The notes under the pieces are model-generated. The model was not told the origin of the DNA and did no database searches. It worked only from the letters and a program-made list of their open reading frames with translations. From positions 110,986 to 174,985 of the forward strand of contig JAVXUO010002857.1 of the NCBI GenBank assembly GCA_033065855.1: DNA of 64,000 nt, written 5' to 3'. Position 1 is the first letter of the stretch, and the number at the start of each line of letters is the position of its first letter. A program made the translations under genes and the position numbers. Origin of the DNA: Escallonia rubra (lineage: Eukaryota > Streptophyta > Magnoliopsida > Escalloniales > Escalloniaceae). This document shows, in pieces, positions 55,576 through 64,000 of this stretch.

Positions 55576-57191
55576 TCCCAGTTAGCTTCTAGCTAGTGAG
55601 GCAGCCTTGAGATATCTCAAATGGTTACACTTTACTTGTATTGACCTCAAAGAACTCTGTACTTTGTTTGTTGTATCCTTGTGAAGTTGAATCGTGTAGC
55701 TTGGGCCATCTGGTACCGCTAATAACAAGTTTTGGCCATCAGCCTTCAGATTCCATGCGCCTTTGATTGTCATCTTCAATTATTGATTACTTCAGAATGA
55801 GATGTTTAGATTATAATAGGGTCAAACTATTGACTAACTTGTCCGTTAATACCGTGTTCCTCTAAAACTTTGAAAAATGGGAGTATGGGACCGAGAACGT
55901 GGGTGGTATCCTTTCAGTGCACAAAGTTCATATTAATGACAAAATAGCAGGTAGAACGATGGCATTACTGGGACCACATTTACGAATCTTCTTCACCTCA
56001 TGACAATGACGGTGCACCTTTAAGGATCTTTATGTGCACCCCTGAAAATGGCGGTGCACATTCTTGCTCCCGCAGTGAAGTCTGCAACGGTTTCGCCGAG
56101 TTGCCACACTGGAGAAGACAACCAAGCCGTACATCCTCCATGACATTTAGTCTAGTCCATCTCATCCGCTTTATCTAACTATTCGCGCACCAAGTCCAAA
56201 GTCGAAAGCATATGGTATAAGATTGACTCTAGAAGTGTAAGTCTCGAACAAGAGGCAGGTGGGCAAAAGGGCAGATTCGAAAATTGAGGGACATATTTGG
56301 TGAAAGTGCAAAATAACAGGGACTATAGCCAGAAGACCCATGCCAGAATGGAGCCTCTAGAACCAAGCACAAAAACATTGTAAAGAACCAGGGACTAGGC
56401 AAAGCAATGTCTTTTTTAGATTTCTGCCTTTAAGTAACCAGCAATCTACGAAGAACACGAGCATTTCAAATGGGTCTGATGTTATTTGCATTATCTGATG
56501 AGACTTAAATAAATAAATCAGATGCAAGTATTGGGGATAACGACGTCTTTCCAAAGTTTCTCTCACCCAACTTGGGATAATGGATCGTCAAGACTCGTAG
56601 AGAGGCATACTCCAACTTTCAAATCCTTTGGATCTAGCTTTCGAGATCCCCATCCATGAGTGCTAAGTCCAGTGTAAGTTGGCATATGTTTAAGGTTTTT
56701 CTTGCAACTTAGGATTACGCGCCATCTAGACTCATACTACGCATACTGCAACTTTCAAATCCTTTAGTTCTGGCTTTTGGTAGAGCTCCCATTCATGAGT
56801 GTTAGGTTTGGTGTAAGCCGATGCAGTCTTATAAACTGCTCTCTGATCCAGTCCATGGCGGGTTTGATTCATTTTCTATGGGTCATCCCATTCTGGATAC
56901 TCCTTAGTTGGCACCCACGAACACGGACAACTCCCATGCTTTACTCCACTTTTCTCCAAGGTGTTGATCATATTTCAGAACCAGAAATTTTTTGGCTGTT
57001 TTGCCATTTGTAAGAATCTTTATCTTATCCCATATATAGCGACAATCAATCGTCTCTAAATATTATTAGTGACTTTTATTTAATAACGCTAAAAAGTGCT
57101 GCTCGTTTGAATGCAATGTCTCTTGTTTTTTTCACGAGTACTTATTCGGGTATCAGCTTTAGGTTGTAATTTTTACGTCTTATTAGTGATA
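55576..57191. repeat. NLR-3 upstream flank, copy 5
   Basis: It follows the common flank to its full length, including the site that in the NLR-2 unit is cut by the LTR element (56654/56655) and the stretch GAGTACTTATTCGGGTATCA near 57136, and stops at the Helitron 3' end (57192). No gene is recognised in it. Confidence 0.75.
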
Positions 57192-59692
57192 CTAGCCCAG
57201 AATCCGTGCCAAGTACGGGACGGTTTATTAACAGTAATTTATTTTAGTAGTTTTGAAATGCATTATAAAATATATTGAACAATTTTATAATTTTATGGTT
57301 ATTTCATCAAAGATAATTACTTTAATTTTTGGATTGAACTTTCTTGTAATAAAATAAAGTAACCCTTCTAGTGAAATTTCAATAAGTTATAATGTCTTGG
57401 TGCATATTTCCTAATTCTGATTTAACTATGTAGAAGAACAAAATTTAGTACATAAAAAAAAGTAAATGCTACTGATCAAAATATTCGGAGAACATATTGA
57501 GATGAAGTTGCTATTTCATAAGATTTTTTTATTATTTTATAAGTATTTTTTAAAAATAATGTGTACCTTTGAATTGGTTGCCCATAACGTTAATTATAGA
57601 TTAGTTTAATTTTGATAGAGAAAATTTTGGTCTATATATTTGTTTATAGCATGTGATTTACAAAAGTTAATCAACACGACTAATTAAGTAAGGATGATGT
57701 GGTATTTTTTGAAGCAAATGTAATCCACCAACAAAGTATACAGAGAAAATGATAATATGTGCATGAGGTATATAAAGCTTAAAAAGTTTAACAAACATGA
57801 TTATATAGGATAACTCAAAACCTCATAGTAAGAAAATTGTTGAAAAAATTTTAACCAATATTTTGCAAATTATACAATAAGCATACTTATTAAGTATGAT
57901 TTATCTTCAAATATAATAATGTTTTTAATCTAAGTTTTCGTCTACATTCATCACAACATAACTAATATCTTTTTAGATTTTATATGCAATTCTATTTAGA
58001 ATTATAAAGTTAGCATAAAATCATAAATGGTTTATTACTACCACAGAATTTAGAATGCTTAAGAGTTTAATTACGTACTCACAATAAAAATATCATAGAA
58101 AAAAATTGGTTCAAACCTTTTCCAACATAAGATTAGTTGAATTTAAGAAATGCTCACATAATTAAGGTTTTAAATTTGTACTATTTTTTTTTAATATATC
58201 TCATATGGAATCTGCATATTATGGTATTTCTACATTTAACTAATGCGACTAAATAGAATACCGCAAAACCTTAGAGTAAGGAAATTATTGACTAAAATCT
58301 TTAACCAACATATTTATCAAGTTTTTCATATTTCAATTTATAGAAAACTTAAATATGAATTTGAAATACTACCTCATTTTTCTTATTAAATCTCTTAAGT
58401 AATTGTTGTTTTACAGGTTAATATTTCATGTTAGAGAGCTTTTTCGATATATAATATTCAAATAAAGTCATAATAGGTTAGTATATTTGTTAGAAATTTT
58501 TGAATGTTTAAATTGATTTTCGAATTGCATAAAGCTTATTATTAAATGTTTACTGTATTTCCCGATTTAATTAATTGCAAAATTAAGGACCCGTTCAAAA
58601 CAATGTTTGTAGATCTTTAGCAACATTAATATGTTTAATATTAGTTTTTATCGCTCCTATTATATTAGAACAGAAGGCAATGAGGGGTTATGAGCTATCA
58701 TTGCATTTCTCACCTCAGTTATTAGATATTATAGTTTAGGATCTCAAGTCAAGCTCGAGTAAATTAATAGAATATTTTAAAAAGCTACAAAAAGTGTATC
58801 AATACTTACCACATTTCAAGAAACAAAAAGAGAATAACATCGTATGAAAAACAAAATCTACTTTTGCTAAAACTATAGTTGTTGTTAAGAAAATTTTAAT
58901 ACTTTATTCGTAACAGTTTCAAGTAACTTGTTAAGATTATATTATTATTAAGTTCTTTTAGTGATTCAACCTATAACATTTCAAAATCAAGTCTCTTAGC
59001 TTGAAAAGTTAAGTTAGGCGTTCTTTATCTTTGGAATCGTAAATGTCATAGTCCGTTCTTATCTTTTTCATGAATCATTGTTTCAAGAACTCATCAACTT
59101 ATTAAGATACGAACATGATATCCAGTAGAATATTTTTTCGTCTCATACACATTTAAAAATACAATTTTGATTAGATGGTCATGCAAATATGCAATTGTTG
59201 TGGAATATTTGCATTGATATATATGTTTGCTTTAGTTCCTCCGTACTGTAAGTTTGAGGAATAATGAGTAGATTGTCTTATAGTGCTGTTGCTAGATTTT
59301 TGCGTTCTTTAAGCTTTTCTTTTATATAGTCAAGGAGTACTGTAATATGCACAATTTACTCATTGTTCTATCAACTTACAGTTCAATGAACTAAAGCAAA
59401 CATATTTGCATATGCAAATATTACGAAAGAATTGCATGACAATTTATTCAAGGTTTCAATAGTCAATACCAAAGCCTAATACGTAAATATATGTATATAA
59501 CATAGAGTTTAGACGTTGTACAATTGATTTTTTATATTTATAAGGTTTACAAATATCGCGAGAATTATACTACGAATTTTTCAACAATAAATCATAGTAA
59601 AGAGTTTGATTTGTTCTCTAAATCCTTATATATGGGATATAATTAGTTTCATGATCATGAGGTCTTATTTAAAAATGCTGACTTAAAATTTT

Positions 59693-59727
<35 letters not shown>

Positions 59728-60171
59728 ATTATTCATTTTTAACGGTAAGCATTTTTATGTATATTAGGTATATATCTCTATGGATGAATAATGATAGTAC
59801 ATTTTACTCAATTACAATGTCATTTTTGTTTCCTTCTAAATAATTTTCTTATATGAACTTTTATATTGACATTAAAGAGTGATTTTAAGAATATAATAGT
59901 CAAAATTAAGCCATAATAAGTTATTGTCTTGATTAGGTTGAGTTCTAAAATGTTTAGAATTAAATTCTAAGTTATACAACCCTCATTATTCTTGTAAAAT
60001 TAATCAAATTTAAAAATCAAATACCTATCAAAATTCATACCAATTGATAAATCATTTTATTCCTAAGTCTCATAAGTTGTTTAATCTTTAATTGTGACAT
60101 TAATTTTTTTCTTCTAAACCAAAAGTATTATTTCCATTATATATATGTATATATATGTGTGTGTGTGTGTA

Positions 60172-60204
<33 letters not shown>

Positions 60205-60531
60205 AAGAGAGAGAGACAGAGTTTTTATATTCATATTAGAGAGTGGTTTTGAAATAATAGTTAATATTAAGTTTAGTATAATGATTAAGTTGAGTTTTAG
60301 GATGATTATAATTAGTTTTCGAATTACATAGGGCTTAAAGAAAATGTTTAGAATTAATTTTTCAATTATACAACCCTCAATATTCTTGTAAAATTAATCA
60401 AATTTTAAAATAAGGTACCTATCAAAATTCAAATCAATTGATAAATCATCTTATTCCTAAGTCTCATAAGTTGTTTAATCTTTAATTGTGACATTAATTT
60501 TTTTCTTCTAAACCAAAAGTATTATTTCCAT

Positions 60532-60611
<80 letters not shown>

Positions 60612-63024
60612 TATTCATATTAGAGAGTGGTTTTGAAATAATAGTTAATATTAAGTTTAGTATAATGATTAGGTTGAGTTTTATGATGATTAGAATTAGT
60701 TTTCAAATTACATAGGGCTTACAGAAAACCTTCATTAATCCTGCAAAATTAATTAGATATAAAAATAAGGGTCTTATCAAAATTTAAATTGTTTATTAGA
60801 TCACGTTTTTATTCTAAATCTCATAATTTATTTTTTGGGTTTATAAATTTTAATTTTCATATTAAAAAACACTTTTTAAGGACATAGTTGTCAAAATAAA
60901 GTCTTAATAGATTAGTATACTAATTAGGTAGAGTTTTAGAATGATTAGAATTAGTTTTTAAAGTAATATTCCTTCTAAATTGAAAGTATTATTTTCATTT
61001 TTTATATATATGAGTTTTTATATTCATATTAAAAGAGTAGTTTTGAAGATAAAATAATCAATACTAAGTCCTAATAAGTTAGTATAATGATAGGGTTGAG
61101 TTTTAAAATGATTAGAATTAGTTTTTAAATTTTAAGGACATAATTGTCAAAAAGGAGTCTTAATAGATTAGTACATTGATTATGTAGAATTTTAGAGAGA
61201 TTAGAATTACTTTTAAATTAAATAAGACTTACTAATATAAAAGTTAATTAATCTTAAAATAAGAATCTGATGATGTGTCATATAAAGAAGCGATGATGTG
61301 TCGCGCAAAGAAGTTATCAATATTGTTTTTGCTTCGCTTATTATATATTACTAGCCCAGTATCCCGATCCAAGCTCGGTCCGGTATATAAAATATTATAT
61401 ATCATAAGCTTTTAAAAAATTTATAAATACATACCACTTATCGTGAGAGAAAAAAGATATCAACTTTATAAAAAATATCTTATTTGGCTATAAATAATAA
61501 CTTTAATACCTAAACTAATCACCACTAACTTAAGTAAAACATAAAACAATGAATTAACTTGATTAACTTTTGATTATTAAATAGCATTTTTTGTTTGATT
61601 AGCTGCATGTAATTTTTATGAGATATTTGAATATACATGTTTATTTACTTGCCTTCTTTAAGCCTTTGTTTTATATTGTCAAGTAGTATTTTAAATGAAT
61701 ATTCACTTAACACTTAAAGTAGAAGAATAGTCATGCTCGTGTCATTTAGAGATAAATAGCAAATACTATTGTAGTTGTAATTAAAGATGATTACGCTATC
61801 ACATATTCTTTTTGAACTTCAGACGGTTTTTAAGGGGTGATATATATACATGCTCTTGAGGTTATTATAATGATTAAGTAAAAAACTAAAAGAAATAAAA
61901 TTACATTTCAAATTTAACAGGACGTATGCATACAACTTATCAATTTGAAATAAGTTATTGTTTTTTACAAAATAAATTTAACAAAAAGAAAACGTAATAT
62001 CCAATATTTTTGTATGTGTGTTTCTTTTAATTCATGTAAGCTGCTATTAATGAGAATGTTCAATTGATTAAGATGACGTGTCATGATTTCGGAGTCTTAA
62101 TTAATATTATTTTTCACATCTTCTATGACTATTATTTGTCGTCACGTTAAGGTCTAATATCTGCTATGTGCATTTAACGATATTTTCTTATGAATGATAC
62201 TTGTTTTATCACAACCTTTATATACCAAAGTATGTCAGGTTATACCTATAATTATAATGAGCTTGGAAAGGACGATAAATATCATTATATCAGTCTACTA
62301 TTATATTACAAGTGTTAATCAACCACTTACTATTGAATTCGCACAATAATCATGATTTATAGTTACAATAAATTGCAATATACTATAAGATACGGATCAC
62401 ATCTAAAATAATATTTGCATACCTTTATATTTGTTGGTCATGTGGTCCCACCCAAAAAATATCGTCAATTGTTAAGGTTAACATAACATCATAATATATT
62501 AGTATATTGTTAATGCAGAATTTAGAATTTTTAAGAGTTTAATTACTCACAATAAAAAAACCATAGAAAAAGATTTGTTCAAAAACTTTTTCAAAATAAA
62601 ATTAGTTGAATTTAACTCATGCTCACATGCTTAAGGCTTTAAATTTACACTATTTTTAAAATAAATCTTATATGGAACTTACATATTATAATTTTCTACA
62701 TTTAACCAATGCGACTGAATAGGATAACACAAAACCTTAGAGCAAGGAAATCACTGACCAAAATTTTTAACTAACATATTTATCAAGTTAGATTCATCTT
62801 TAAATTTACCAAGGTTGATAATCTGGTTGAAATATGAATTAACCATGCTAACTTTGTTTTGTTTTATACATAACTTTAAAATTAAATTATACAATAGCTT
62901 CTTTATGCAATACATCATCGTTTATCATCACATTATGTATTCAATGTGAAACCAATTTACAAACACTTTATTCAAATAAAAAAAGTGCTGCTAAAGTTCA
63001 ATATTATCTTGGATTGGGCCTTTA
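57192..63024 (-). mobile_element. Array of nested non-autonomous Helitrons, array 2
   Basis: The left boundary is CTAG at 57192 after host GTGATA; the adjoining hairpin has a slightly weakened stem. The first unit (57192-61350) matches 44776-48563, including the fossil internal junction near 58730. It joins the second unit (61351-63024) through the same GCTTATTATATATTA/CTAG boundary. The second unit matches 40691-42350 and is cut at 63025 by an LTR-like sequence. There is no Rep/helicase frame. Confidence 0.78.
59951..60735. repeat. About 394-bp tandem duplication with microsatellites
   Basis: ATGTTTAGAATTAA at 59951 recurs near 60345, followed in both copies by ACAACCCTCA, then CTCATAAGTTGTTTAATC, a TATATA-TGTGTG-GAGAGA run and TTTTTATATTCATATTAGAG. 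Array 1 has a single copy. Confidence 0.75.
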
Positions 63025-64000
63025 TGTAACGCCCCGAAACCCGAGGGTCCAAACACGTTCTTAAACCAAAATCCACACATCAATGACATAACTATTTTAA
63101 AGGCAGAGCAGAGCATCTAGGATACCACAAATACAATTATCGAAATCTCAAATATTTAACTCCAAAAATAATCCAACACTTATATACAATCCCTTCAAAA
63201 ACTTACTTCCAAAATACTTCAAAACTTTATTACAAGTCTCTTAGACTAAATATCTGAATCCAAAAGAATATAAATCAACTAACCAATATTTTGTCTAAAG
63301 AAATCATAAGCTCTATTCTCAATATCAGAAATCAGAGCAATTCCCACTGCTGCACTAATATCTCTCCCTTCGTGCTACTTTTGGCCTGGAAGGGGAAGGA
63401 AACGAAAAACAAAGGGGTGAGCACGAATTGCCCAGTAAAAGATCTTACACACAGAGGGCCAAAAACGAATACGAAACTAGAGTTATCAAATAGAGCCAAT
63501 AAATAGGAATTCAGATAACTCAATCGAATTTCACAAGCGAATAACAGAAGCGACCGAAAATGAGGTTAAATAACCAATAAATCGAATACCGATTCAAACA
63601 CGAATGACAAATCAACCCAAAAAGGGTTACATAACCAATAAGTCGAATATCAAAATATATTTACCAAAACTTATGGGTGTCACATACACAAATTGCTTAT
63701 TATTAAGCATCACAAATCATGGTTATACCATGTCGAATATCGCAGCCGGCGCGTCACACATAAGTCACGATAATTAAAAGTGACTTTCAAACACAAATAT
63801 CACCCACGAAGTAATTTGATAAACATAGAGAATATTCATTCGAAGTTCAAAAATAGTCATTGTAGACTCAAATCGAAGAGAACGAAAATACGGATCCAAC
63901 GGAACAAAAATCAGCTCAATCGGAGATCGGGTGAACGAGATATCAGCAAAAGAAATGTTTTGGTCAAAAACTAAAGCATGTAAATCGAGAAGATTTTTAA
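63025..64000. mobile_element. Partial LTR-retrotransposon-like sequence, runs off the window
   Basis: The sequence beginning TGTAACGCCCCGAAACCCGA at 63025 has the usual TG start and the TGTAACGCCCCG form common in plant LTRs. It interrupts Helitron sequence that continues in the paralog at 42350. The right end lies beyond the window, so LTR length, orientation and family cannot be fixed. Short frames here resemble nothing I know. Confidence 0.5.

Noticed and set aside
60141..60606. TG/GA runs as a regulatory Z-DNA or GAGA element
   Set aside because: They sit in non-coding Helitron repeats at equivalent unit positions and are most simply microsatellites.

Overview
The window is nuclear DNA of a flowering plant, probably a eudicot. 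It shows RPM1-type CC-NB-ARC-LRR genes, a plant-type GH35 beta-galactosidase fragment with introns, a C-terminal fragment of proteasome subunit RPN9, and plant transposons of nearly every class (Pack-MULE, CACTA, hAT, Helitron, LTR elements). Two N bases and several very long homopolymers suggest a draft assembly. I cannot name the species.

The backbone is a decayed tandem array. Its unit is an NLR gene on the minus strand, then a roughly 1.3 kb upstream flank, then a block ending in a broken 3' piece of RPN9 on the plus strand. Parts of five units are visible: a lone flank (2474-3836, continuing 9494-9900); an NLR N-terminal fragment (about 10155-10315) with flank and RPN9 piece (12797-12989); NLR-1 (13360-18255) with flank and RPN9 piece (20402-20598); NLR-2 (29765-32617) with flank; and NLR-3 (52705-55575) with flank. 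Only NLR-2 is an open 950-residue gene, and its C-terminus is altered by a 23-bp deletion. NLR-3 has one nonsense codon. NLR-1 has frameshifts and a 2.16 kb hAT-like insertion.

Transposons have expanded the array. From left to right: a solo LTR (2909-3685) with a perfect 5-bp target duplication; a 5.66 kb Pack-MULE (3837-9493) with 740-880 bp inverted repeats, a 9-bp target duplication and two captured host gene pieces; the hAT-like element in NLR-1 (14204-16359); a decayed hAT-like element (21001-22066); a CACTA element (22488-29231) that interrupts an older MITE, contains another inverted-repeat element, and carries a broken Transposase_24-type gene; a gag-protease-only LTR retrotransposon (33885-40104) with three tandem repeat families; and two AT-rich Helitron arrays (40105-48581 and 57192-63024). 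The right edge enters what looks like another LTR element.

The most interesting structures are these. (1) The Helitron arrays look built by repeated insertion at one A^T step in the 5' terminus of the previous element, leaving 6-bp stubs. (2) The outer ends of the two arrays match the two sides of one empty site kept at 11586/11587, so the insertion predates block duplication. (3) The LTR element lacks a target duplication, has structurally different LTRs, and joins flanks that lie 4.1 kb apart in the paralogous unit, which indicates a recombinant element. No RNA gene, CRISPR array or prokaryotic feature was seen.
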